NCBI GenBank assembly: GCA_001414345.1
Contig: LLCB01000675.1
Span: forward strand, 1-13,001
Source of the DNA: Hymenoscyphus infarciens
Lineage: Eukaryota > Ascomycota > Leotiomycetes > Helotiales > Helotiaceae
Reading direction: 5' to 3'
DNA: 13,001 nt
Both the position numbers and the translations under genes were made by a program. Each line of letters opens with the position of its first letter. Within the stretch, counting starts at the first letter, position 1. The notes beneath the pieces are model-generated. The model had not been told where the DNA came from. It saw only the letters and a list, made by a program, of their open reading frames with translations, and ran no database searches. This document shows, piece after piece, positions 1-8,530 of this stretch.

Positions 1-640
1 TAAAGAACTTAGAATAATACTAATATATTATAAATTAAATAAAATATTAATTTTTAAATATTTAATTAAATAATAAGTTATATTTAAGTTTTAAAAGATA
101 TAGCTTATATTATATAATAAGTAATACTTAGATTTATTAAAATTATTATATTAAAGCCTTAGCTAAGTTATATTAGACTATTTAGTCTAATATAACTAGT
201 AGAACTAATATTAACTTCTACTATAACTTAAATATATTCTACTATCCTAGTATAAAGAGCTATAGCTTAGCTTATATAAGGTAAAATATTTAGCTTAAGT
301 AATATTATAATATTAAAACCCTATCTAAGTTATATTACTTTCTAATAGTCTACTAGAACTAGTACTTTACTTAGAGTTATAATACTTATTAATATAACTT
401 AAATAAATTCTAGTATTTTAGTATTAAGAGCTATAGCTTAGGTTATATAAAGTAAAATACTTAGTTTTATTAGTATTCTAATATTTATAGTAAATATAAG
501 TTATATTACTACTACTAAGTTAGTATTACTTAAAATTTTATTTAGAAAATATTAAACTACTATTACTATTATAATAGTAATAGTAAATTAATAATTTAAA
601 GTCTTTTTATTAAGTTTTATATTATAATAGACTATAACTC
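1..640. repeat. R1 subtelomeric repeat block, first copy
   Basis: This block holds tandem copies of a diverged 162-171 bp repeat. The anchor AAGTTATATTA starts at 165, 327 and 498, and a second anchor TATAGCTTA starts at 99, 261 and 432, so both give steps of 162 and then 171. Each unit also carries AACTTAAATA, a TAAAATA(C/T)TTAG stretch and an imperfect palindrome just after the first anchor. The same repeat recurs at 7811-8100 and 11831-12235. In all three places it ends in a similar TTTATTA-AGTTTTATA-TATAATAGA stretch (here about 605-632). I see no coding potential, and almost no CpA or TpG survives. The function is unknown; a satellite or the edge of a larger subtelomeric unit fits. Confidence 0.75.
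166..197. repeat. Perfect 32-bp inverted repeat
   Basis: The arm AGTTATATTAGACTA (166-180) is followed by TT and then by its exact reverse complement TAGTCTAATATAACT (183-197). It lies at the point in the R1 unit where other copies have an imperfect palindrome (CTACTAGTAGTCTAG near 7990, CTACTAGTCTAG near 12130). It may be a hairpin, a remnant of a protein-binding site or a by-product of RIP acting symmetrically on both strands. Confidence 0.85.
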
Positions 641-1140
641 TTAGCTTATAACTAGTTCTATCTAGTAATATCTAAAAGACTTAGTTATATAAAAACATAA
701 TCTTTATAATATTCTAGTAACTCTTCTATTTATATATTATATAAATATAAACTATTTACTATAAAAGTTTATATTACTCTTTTTTAGTCTTTATAGCTAG
801 AAATTCAGTTAATATTTATTAAGTCTTCTATTTCTAGTTTAACTTCTAGAAACGTAATTAAGTAATTACTTAACCTACTCTATAGCCTACTCTATAACCT
901 ACTTTATCTATACTTTATAACCTTTTATAAATATCTATCTTTTAAATTAGTTTAGAGTTATATATTCTAACTTACTTTATAATTCTTTTAATTATATAAC
1001 TTTTTCTTTCTTTTTTTCTAACTATTTACTTAGTTAATTTATTAAGTTTTTACTTAATTCTTTATACTATTCTAGACTTATATAAACTTTTTAAAAACTA
1101 ATAATATTTTTTAGATTTTAATAAAGTAAAACCTTATATT
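641..1140. other. AT-rich leader before the helicase relic
   Basis: This 500-bp stretch belongs to the block that interrupts the R1-M-array order. It is richer in C than G on the + strand, like the coding strand downstream. The frame used by the start of the relic has several stops here, so it could be the 5' leader or an eroded N-terminus; I cannot tell which. It contains a small 12-bp tandem repeat at 874-909 (CCTACTCTATAG, CCTACTCTATAA, CCTACTTTATCT). No promoter or start codon is recognisable, and only CpA remnants at about 686 and 805 break the RIP pattern. Confidence 0.5.
874..909 (+). repeat. 12-bp tandem repeat, three copies
   Basis: Three head-to-tail units begin CCTACT at 874, 886 and 898. 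They differ at one to three positions each. It is a local direct repeat with no known role. Confidence 0.75.
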
Positions 1141-2052
1141 TTAAATATTAGGTTATATACTTAGATAAGAATTAGTATAATTCTTAAATATTAAGGAATT
1201 TCTTTTAATAAAACGCTTCTTCTTCTTTAGATATATTTTATCTACTTATATAACTCTAAAACTTTAAGTCTAAAAAACTTATATTTATAACTCTAAACCT
1301 TTTTAAAGCTTCTAAAGTCTTTAAAACACTTCTAAATACCTTTAAATATCTTAAAACCTCTCTTTAAACCTCTACCTTCTTATCTACTAATAGATATATC
1401 TACTTAAAGTAAAGTCTCTCTTATCCTCTTTTCTAGTTATAGAAAAGCTAACTTAATTAGGTTTAAATAAGTTTTTATAACTATTTTCTCTAATCCTTTT
1501 TTTTATTACTCTAATTTTAAGCTTATTCTTTATTCTATATATAAATAAAAGGTCTTTAATATATTTAAATATATTAAAATTTATATTAAAGACTTTATTA
1601 AAAAAGAGGGTAAAAAGCTAGCTAAGCTAGCTACTTCTATCTTTAACTCTTTAGAGGTTTTAGTTATAAAAGCGTCTTTTAAGCTTATTCTAAGCTTTAA
1701 AGAAGTCTTTCTCTTAGCTTTAGTCTTTTTTAAGAAGCTAGAAGTCTTCCTTCTCTTTACTTATTATCTTTACTTTACTTATCTCCTTTCTAAGCCTAAT
1801 ATAGTAAGATATATATCTTCTAGTTATACTAGACTTATAAATAAGTCTACTTTAGCTTTTTACTTTTCTTTATCTCTAAGTTAAGCTCTTACTTTTAATA
1901 AGTGTTTTTTTACTATTATAAAGCCTACTAGTCTTATAGTTAATAAACTCTCTAGTATAGTAGAAGATATATTTAAATAAGACCTTTTTTTAGAACTTAA
2001 AGATCCTCTTCTTTCTAGTTCTAAACTAGCTTTCTTTAAAGCTACTTTAGAA
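1141..2052 (+). pseudogene. Probable N-terminal part of the relic in another frame
   Basis: Read at positions equal to 1 modulo 3, this stretch gives a coherent, sparsely interrupted sequence, best between about 1561 and 2052 (for example KLAKLATSIFNSLEVLV near 1618). Related fungal proteins often begin with a domain carrying Cys and His fingers, but codons for those residues are RIP targets and I cannot see such a motif. Past 2052 this frame fills with stops while the 2-modulo-3 frame opens. If its stops are read as Gln, frame 1 would continue as a Gln-rich segment to about 2450, so the switch point is not certain. Confidence 0.45.
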
Positions 2053-2671
2053 TAACTCTTACTACTTAGCTAAGCTTAACTACTATAACTTAGATAGTTA
2101 AGATAAGAAGACTCCTTTTTAAGCTAGGTCTAAATACTCTAACTATATTAGTTAATATAGCTTAGTAAATAACTTAGCTAGTTTAGTAGTACTTTTAAAT
2201 AAAAAAGAAGAGTCTATTATAGCTATATTAAGCTTTTATTTATAAAAGAGTCTTTATCTAAGTTTAAAAAAGAGTACTTATTTTAGTAAAATATAGCTTA
2301 ATATATTTAATAGTTTTAAGAAGAATAAGTTAAAGAACTAAAGCTTTATATCTCTTTTAAATAGTAATAGTTATTTTAAGTACTTTAGCTTCTATAATAG
2401 CTTTATAATTTATTTATTTTATTACTTTTATTTTAATTTTAAGCTTAATAATATATTTTTATTTAAACCTTCTTCCTCTTTAAAAAGACTTTTTAGTACT
2501 CTTTATACTCTTACTTCTAAAAAAGTAGAAGAGAATCTAGAATCTAGTAGTCTTAAGACTAAGCTTTCTACTCTTAAGAAGAAGTATAATAGACGTTTTA
2601 ATATATCTAAAATAAAACTTCTTATTAGTAATAAAAGCTTATCTACTACTACTACTTCTAGTTCTTTAATA

Positions 2672-2786
2672 GAAGAAGAAGATATAGAAGAAGATATTAT
2701 AAATAATAAGAATAATATAGATAATTCTAAGTCTACTACTAGTAATAATAGCTTAGTTTATTTATTATCTAGTTCTAATAACTCTT

Positions 2787-2815
<29 letters not shown>
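2672..2815 (+). other. Acidic plus poly-Ser linker with (TCT)11 microsatellite
   Basis: Inside the helicase relic, codons 2672-2695 read EEEDIEED. After a short Asn- and Ser-rich stretch, 2783-2815 is eleven TCT codons in a row (poly-Ser), followed by TAA where Gln probably stood. TCT and GAA contain neither CpA nor TpG, so this microsatellite is preserved while its surroundings are not. It looks like a disordered linker before the folded domains. Confidence 0.75.
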
Positions 2816-2817
<2 letters not shown>

Positions 2818-3599
2818 ATCTTCTAATATTAGTATAGCTTCTTTAAATAACTCTATTTCTAAAGATAACTATACTTATATAAAGAAGACTTTTAAGAAGC
2901 TAGATAAGTCTCTCTCTAAGATTAGATCCTTATTAGTAGAACTACTAATAAAGATTCTAAAAATACCTTTAAACTTTAATATCTTTAATAGTCTAATTAG
3001 TTCTTTCTTTACTACTAAGTCTATAAGACCTAATCTATCTTTTAGAAATACTCTAAAGTTATTATAGTATTATAGTTACTTTATATATTATTCTTAGCTT
3101 ATTATTATTAAATCTTACCTTAGTTCTTATCTAGAATATAAGACTACTAGTTTTATAGATATATTAAGCTCTTTTATATCTAAGTACTTTAATAATAGTA
3201 TTAGTAATAGAATAAAAGAGGTTCTTCTACTATGTTCTTATACTTTTTAAGTAAATAAGATATTATCTAACTCTAATATAGTTACTATTAGTACTTCTAA
3301 ACCTAATACTATATCTTATAAAAATATTAGTATAAGTATAAAAGATCTATAAGTCTTATTCTAAAGACTTATTATAAAGACTTAAAATCTACTCTTTAAT
3401 ACTCTACTATTTAATATACTTAAAACTAGCTTTAGTAATATTACTTTAAAAGAGTACTCTAAGATAGAGAATATTAGTAATAAGATACCTAGTCTATACT
3501 TTAAAGATTTTTATCTTAATAATAAGGTTAATAATAGCTTCTTACTAAACTATCTCTTAAAAGATAGTAGTTTATTCTCTTTCTTTTTTAATTATAGTT

Positions 3600-4330
3600 C
3601 TACTTCTAATAAAACTACTATTAATAAGAATTAAGTCTTAGACTATTATAAGAATATAATAGAGTTTAAAAAGCTTACTTTATTACTAATATACTTATAT
3701 TTAAGCTTTTTTTTATATAATAATAAACTTATTACTTTTTATTTTCTAAATTCTTTAAAAGACTTTAGAAAGCTTTTTTTAAATAACTTAGAAAGTAATC
3801 TTTTTATTCTTAAAATTTCTTACTTTAAAAAATAGAGCTTTAAAAGTAGTAAGAGGTTTAATATTAAATATTTACCTCTTAATATTTCTAAGATCTTTCT
3901 TTTATATATAATACTAGTAGATTCTTTAGTTTAATAATTAGATCTTTATCTATTAAAGTCTAAGTAAAGAGCTAGAGAAAGTAATTTAGTCTACTACTTT
4001 TTCTATATTAATAAGAAGCTTTTAGACTCTAAAAACCTTAGTCTTAAACTTAATTCTATATCTAAGTCCTTTATAAGATAAAGACTAGGAATTTAAACTT
4101 ATAAATAGTTAATAGTAGCTATTATTAAATACTTTATATTAGTTAACTTTAATTCTAATCTTGTTTTAATAGATATAGAGTCTAGTACTACTAGTACTCT
4201 ATTAGCTACTAGATAGATAAATTACTCTAGTAGAGTTAAAGAATTAAACTATACTAGAACTACTAGTACTTTAAAAAATACTATAAATACTTTATAATTT
4301 ACTTATTTAGACTTTTATTATTTTTTCTTT
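3600..4330 (+). other. Tyrosine-recombinase-like middle domain of the relic
   Basis: Conceptual translation gives blocks that match, in order, a conserved region I know from fungal proteins of this helicase class: YYKNIIEFKKL near 3640, ILKISYFKK at about 3809-3832, KYLPLNISKIFLLYIILV at 3866-3919, and INYSSRVKELNYTR at 4217-4258. The layout recalls tyrosine recombinases: a Lys in a beta-hairpin (YFKK), a His or Trp box (here Tyr at 4223-4225, likely CAC changed to TAC) and a candidate nucleophile Tyr (4250-4252) before an Arg. The early catalytic Arg and the HxxR box cannot be read with confidence. The match to the protein class is fairly firm; the recombinase reading is inference. Confidence 0.45.
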
Positions 4331-4599
4331 AAGTTCTTTAAACTAGATAGCTCTAATTCTAATACCTTTCTTTCTTCTTTAGAGTTATAAAATAAAGAGT
4401 TTAGTAATAAAAGTTTAACTTTCTCTAATAGCTTTACTCTTAGATATAGTAAAAACTCTTCTCTTATTATAACTATAAGTAAAAACTTTAAATAAGTATC
4501 TTCTATTAGTAGTCTAAGTTTTACTAAATCTATTAAAAGAGTTTAAACTAAAGACTTTATAACTCTAAGTTCTATCTCTTCTACTAGCTCTTTATTAAA

Positions 4600-5570
4600 A
4601 GCTTTACTAAGAGAATTTCTTAGAAACTTTAAAGCTAGCTTCTATATAGAGGAATAGTATTTCTTATTATAAGTTATTCTTTTAAAAGTTCTTTATATTC
4701 TAGGTGTTTTACCTACTAGTAGTAGAAAGTCTTTAATCTACCTTTTAGCCTTATTTCTAAGTACTTTTACTACTACTATAGTTATAGCTCTTTTAATAGC
4801 TTTAAAAGTAGACTTATTTAAAAAAGTAAAAGAGTTTAATATATCTTATTCTATTTAAGAAAATAATAATAAGATTAAGACTCTTACTTTAATTAATATA
4901 AAAAGTATTAAATTAAAGAACTTAATAGAAACTATTAAAGCTTTAATAGCTTCTAAGAAGCTTAATTAAATTATATTTAATAAAAGTTATCTTTTTATTA
5001 CTTTTAAATATTATAAAAGTATAATATATAAGTTTAAGTAAGCTCTCTTTAACTTTCTTATATAGTTTATTCTTCTTACTAATACTTTATCTTTAATACT
5101 AGAAAGAGAGCTTATATCTTTCTTAAGTATTAATAGTATAGCTACTATTAGAACTACTTATATATAAAGTAATATTTCTTATAAAATAAAGATATTTAAA
5201 GCGTTTTAAGATTAGTTTATAGAGATTAAAGCTTATATACTTAAGTTTAAGACTAAAAAGTATCTTATTAGTAAAGATAAGTATTTTATTTATTATACTT
5301 TTAAAGATAAAGCTACTAGTTTAGCTTTTTATTTAAAATATAATAGTTATACTAATAATCTTAAACCTTCTAAAAGATTAAAAGTTATTAATAGCTTTAC
5401 TACTAGTACTCTTAAGTTTTATAATATATTAGTAACTACTAATACTTTAGAAGAAGGCTTTAACTATAGTAATATTTACTTAATAGTCTATAATTAATAT
5501 TATTATTCTTTTATTAGATTTTTATAAGGTTCTAGTAAAGTAGAGAGAGATAAGAAGCCTTTAGCTTCTT
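4600..5570 (+). other. RecQ/SF2 helicase domain of the relic, motifs mutated
   Basis: Motif I (Walker A) at 4709-4732 reads LPTSSRKS where LPTGSGKS is expected, consistent with two Gly-to-Ser/Arg changes from G to A. A motif Ia-like block TTIVIALLIALKVDL follows at about 4769-4813. Motif II at 4979-4990 reads NKSY where DESH is likely; all three changes are single G-to-A or C-to-T transitions. Motif III is LTNTL (5075-5089). A motif IV-like block YFIYYTFKDKATSLA lies at 5282-5326. Motif V reads ILVTTNTLEEGFNYSNI (about 5426-5476). Motif VI at 5525-5560 reads stop-GSSKVERDKKP, where QGSGRxGRDGKP is typical. Without a Gly-rich loop or acidic motif II it could not hydrolyse ATP even if stops were read through. 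Confidence 0.85.
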
Positions 5571-6470
5571 TATTCTATTATAAATAAGAAAAAGAAGTAA
5601 AAAGGAAAATAGAATCTTCTAAATAAAGCTTATTTAAAGCTTAATTATATAAATCTACTTATAAATAATATATTATAAGCTCTTATTTAGATACTACTAT
5701 AATAGACTCTTATAATTCTACTACTTCTCTATTACCTTATAATCTTTATTATACTTATTCTAAGATAATAAAGCTTTAAGATTCTACTATATTAAAATAG
5801 AATAAAGTAATAAAGAATAATAAAATAAAGCTACTTTATAGAATATTAAGTACTAGAAAAAAGTATTATTATTATAGATTTATTTCTTATTTCTTTAAAA
5901 AGTCTAAGCTTCTTTATTATTCTATTAAGTATATTACTTCTAATTATCTATATTCTTTTAATCTTTTATCTAAAGCTTAAGATTTAAAAATAGTCTTAAA
6001 AGACTATAATAAAGCTAAAAATAGCTATTATTTTACTTATTTATTCTCTACTATTATTTATTTTAATATTAAGAAAAAGAAGTATAAAGAGCTAATATTT
6101 AACTACTATATCTTAGCTTTAGCTATATCTTATTCTAAAGAACTTAAAATAGCTAAGCTATTAAGTATTAGTATTAGAAGTATACTAATAGAGTAATAGA
6201 TTATTAAGATATTTCTAACTAAAGTATTTATAGATTCTATTAATACTAAAGGTATACTAGGGTTTAATAAGCTCTTTTTAGAAAGAGAGTAGAGGTTTAC
6301 TAAGATATTAAACTAGTTTTAATATCTTATATAGCTTCTTAAGATATAATAGGAGTCTTTTAGTTATTATTTAAAATAATAACTAGATAGAAAGAAGTAA
6401 TTATAAGTTAACTAAGTAGAAGTTCTTTATACTTCTACTTCTAGCTTAGAATTTAATATTTAAAATAGAA

Positions 6471-6645
6471 TTAATATACTTTTATACTTTTAAAGAACTA
6501 AATTACTAATAATAATATAATTTTAGTTTAGTTTTAATAAAGTATTATAGTAATAATAGACTTATAATTAAATAAATATTTTATTTTACTTTTATTTTCT
6601 TTATTATATAAAGTCTTACTTTACTTAGAGATAACTATAAAATTA
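6471..6645. other. AT-rich spacer between relic and array 1
   Basis: This short, low-complexity tail follows the last plausible helicase codons and precedes the first recognisable 162-bp unit. Nothing else is seen apart from a TTTACTTTTATTTTC stretch near 6590, weakly like the end of module M. A 10-bp match, ATAATAGACT, occurs at 624-633 and 6553-6562 and could mark the edges of an insertion, but matches of that length are expected by chance here. Confidence 0.4.
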
Positions 6646-7810
6646 GAACTTATATTAAAACTAGATTAGTATTTATATAAGAGAACTTAGTAAGAAGAAA
6701 CTAAGTTAATAGCTAGTCCCTAGCTAGATTAGTAAATAGGTTTACTTATTTCTAACTTTTAATCTAAAATTTAAAATATTTATATAAAAGACTTATATAA
6801 TACCTAGAACTTATATTAAAAAGGGTTCTAATATAATATAAGAGATCTTATTAAGAAGAAACTAAGTTAATAGCTAGTCTCTAGCTAAATTAGTAGTTAG
6901 CTTTACTTATTTCTCTCTTTTTATCTAAAAATCTAAGATATTTATATATAAAAGATAGTATATTCTTAAGACTTAAGTAAGATATTATTAGAGTATAGTA
7001 TAAGAGACTATATTAAGAAGAAACTAACTTTATAGCTAGTCTCTAGCTAAATTAGTAGTTAGGTTTACTTATTTCTTACTTTTTATCTAAAAATCTAAAA
7101 TATTTATATATAAAAGATAGTATATTCTTAAAACTTAAATTAAATATAGTTAAAGTATAGTATAGGAGACTATATTAAAAAGAAACTAACTTTATAACTA
7201 GTCTCTAGCTAGATTAGTAGATAGGTTTACTTATTTCTAACTTCTAATCTAAAATTTAAAATATTTATATAAAAGACTTATATAATACTTAGAACTTATA
7301 TTAAAAAAGGTTCTAGTAGAGTATAAGAGATCTTATTAAGAAGAAACTAACTTTATAGCTAGTCTTTAGCTAAATTAGTAGTTAGATTTATTTATTTCTT
7401 ACTTTTTATCTAGAAATCTAAAATATTTATATATAAAAGATAGTATATTTTTAAAACTTAAACTTAATATAGTTAAAGTATAGTATAAGAGACTATATTA
7501 AGAAGAAACTAACTTTATAGCTAGTCTCTAGCTAAATTAATAGTTAGGTTTGCTTATTTCTTACTTTTTATCTAGAAATATAAAAAATTTATATATAAAA
7601 TATAGTAGATCTTTAAAACTTAAATTAGATATAGTTAGAGTATAGTATAAGAGACTATATTAAAAAGAAACTAACTTTATAACTAGTCTCTAGCTAAATT
7701 AGTAGTTAGATTTACTTATTTCTTACTTTTTATTTAAAAATATAAAAAATTTATATATAAGATATAATAGATTCTTAAAACTTAAACTAGATATAGTTAA
7801 AGTATAATAT
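6646..7810. repeat. Tandem array 1, ~162 bp unit
   Basis: The anchor GAAACTA starts at 6697, 6858, 7020, 7182, 7343, 7505 and 7667, giving steps of 161, 162, 162, 161, 162 and 162. A unit contains AGAAGAAACTAA, TAGCTAGTCTCTAGCTAAAT, TTTACTTATTTCTTAC and AATATTTATATA(T)AAA. Two types alternate. Type A has GACTTATATAATAC and GGTTCTA and starts at 6697 and 7182. Type B has GATAGTATATTCTTAA and makes up the others. The order is A-B-B-A-B-B-B, suggesting a three-unit higher-order repeat of about 485 bp. No CpG remains apart from decayed forms, so this array looks more mutated than array 2. It has no coding content. Confidence 0.9.
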
Positions 7811-8100
7811 TAAAAACTTAGTAAATTTATAAAACTTCTAATAGCTTAATAAAACTAGAGCTTTATTAATAAATCTAAATATAATTATTAATCTTTCTAA
7901 TAACTTAGTTTTTACTTAGCTTATCTATAATAAAATAATAGATTTTAATAGAATTATAATATTAAAGATCTAATTAAGTTATATTACTACTAGTAGTCTA
8001 GTATTAGTAGAGATTTAATTAGATTTAAATTATTAATATATTTTTAATAATAATAAAACTATATTAAGTTATTTTATTAGAGTTTATAATATAATAAATA
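7811..8100. repeat. R1 repeat, second copy
   Basis: This is related to 1-640. It shares TTACTTAGCTTATCTA, ATTATAATATTAAAGATCTA, AAGTTATATTACTACTAG (about 7975) and the closing TTTATAATATAATAA. It separates array 1 from module M and is shorter than the other two R1 blocks. Array 1 stops inside its last unit near 7810. Confidence 0.7.
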
Positions 8101-8530
8101 ATACTAAAAAAAACCTAGCTAAACCTTAGCTAAACGTTAGAGGCCGAGTAGCTTACTTAGCCTATAATACTATTATATTTAATTTTATTCTATAGATCTA
8201 AATAATAGAAATGCTTTTGTCTTATAAATAAGTAGCTTAGTTAGTTAATATATACTTATTATTATATATATAAGAAGCTCTTCTACCTTTAAGACATATA
8301 TAGTAGAATTAAGAGCCCTTAGTTAGCTTATATTATAAGCGCTAAGAGAGTAGAGACAGCCTTAAAAAGCTTTTAAATTTATAGTCTATTAGACTATTAT
8401 GCCTCTATTATACTGAAAACCTTATAAGCCTACTAATTACTTATAAGAGTAGTAAAGAGTAATAGAGCGAATAGGTATAATTTAAGGTTTTACCTCTTAT
8501 AGTATCTAGTTTAGCTTTTTAGTAAGAATA
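8100..8530. repeat. Module M, first copy
   Basis: This 430-bp module repeats at 12236-12700, about 4170 bp downstream. Matching blocks include CTAAACCTTAG, CTTATAAATAAGTAG, TAGTAGAATTAAGAGC, CCTTAAAAAGC (here about 8360), TAGTCTA-T-TAGACTA, AAAACCTTATA, ACTTATAAGAGTAGTAAA and TACCTCTTATAG. It keeps more G, C and CpG than its flanks (GGCCGAG near 8142, AAGCGCTAAG near 8338), so it was either less exposed to RIP or GC-richer before. No open frame or tRNA/rRNA signature is seen on either strand. It could be the remnant of a small mobile element or the GC-rich part of a subtelomeric unit. Confidence 0.75.
8382..8397. repeat. Palindrome conserved between the M copies
   Basis: TAGTCTA-T-TAGACTA is a perfect inverted repeat with a single central base. 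The other M copy has TAGTCTA-C-TAGACTA near 12553. The arms are identical and only the centre differs, in a sequence where most else has drifted. Confidence 0.7.

Larger units (their letters stand above)
1141..6470 (+). pseudogene. RIP-destroyed telomere-linked RecQ-type helicase (TLH-like)
   Basis: The intact ancestor would have been a large ATP-dependent DNA helicase of the RecQ-like type found next to fungal telomeres, acting in the nucleus. The frame starting at positions equal to 2 modulo 3 reads from about 2050 to 6470, roughly 1,470 codons. It has dozens of TAA and TAG stops, no TGA and no visible frameshift, as expected if Gln (CAA, CAG) and Trp codons were converted. In order it shows a low-complexity acidic and Ser-rich part (2670-2815), a recombinase-like domain (about 3600-4330), helicase motifs (about 4600-5570) and a long C-terminal part to about 6400. 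Upstream, 1141-2050 reads best in the next frame (1 modulo 3), so an indel or eroded intron lies near 2050. In the 5.3 kb there is only one ATG, out of frame at 3232, so neither start nor original stop can be placed. The family call rests on motif order and spacing recognised by eye. An intact paralogue may exist nearer the chromosome end. Confidence 0.8.

Noticed and set aside
2054..2450. Gln-rich reading of frame 1 as the real protein
   Set aside because: The 2-modulo-3 frame has clearly fewer stops over this range and joins directly to the helicase part; kept as an alternative only.
6265..6275. Telomere repeat (TAGGGTTT-like)
   Set aside because: It is a single unit within the relic frame. 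TTAGGG arrays contain no RIP target and would be visible if present.
1141..6470. LTR or LINE retrotransposon polyprotein
   Set aside because: The motifs found are RecQ/SF2 helicase motifs in the right order. I saw no reverse transcriptase, integrase core or long terminal repeats.
624..6562. Target-site duplication ATAATAGACT as firm proof of insertion
   Set aside because: A 10-bp match in sequence this AT-rich and low in complexity is likely by chance; mentioned only as a weak hint.
8211..8231. Small ORF starting at an ATG near module M
   Set aside because: It ends after six codons and is not conserved in the second M copy.
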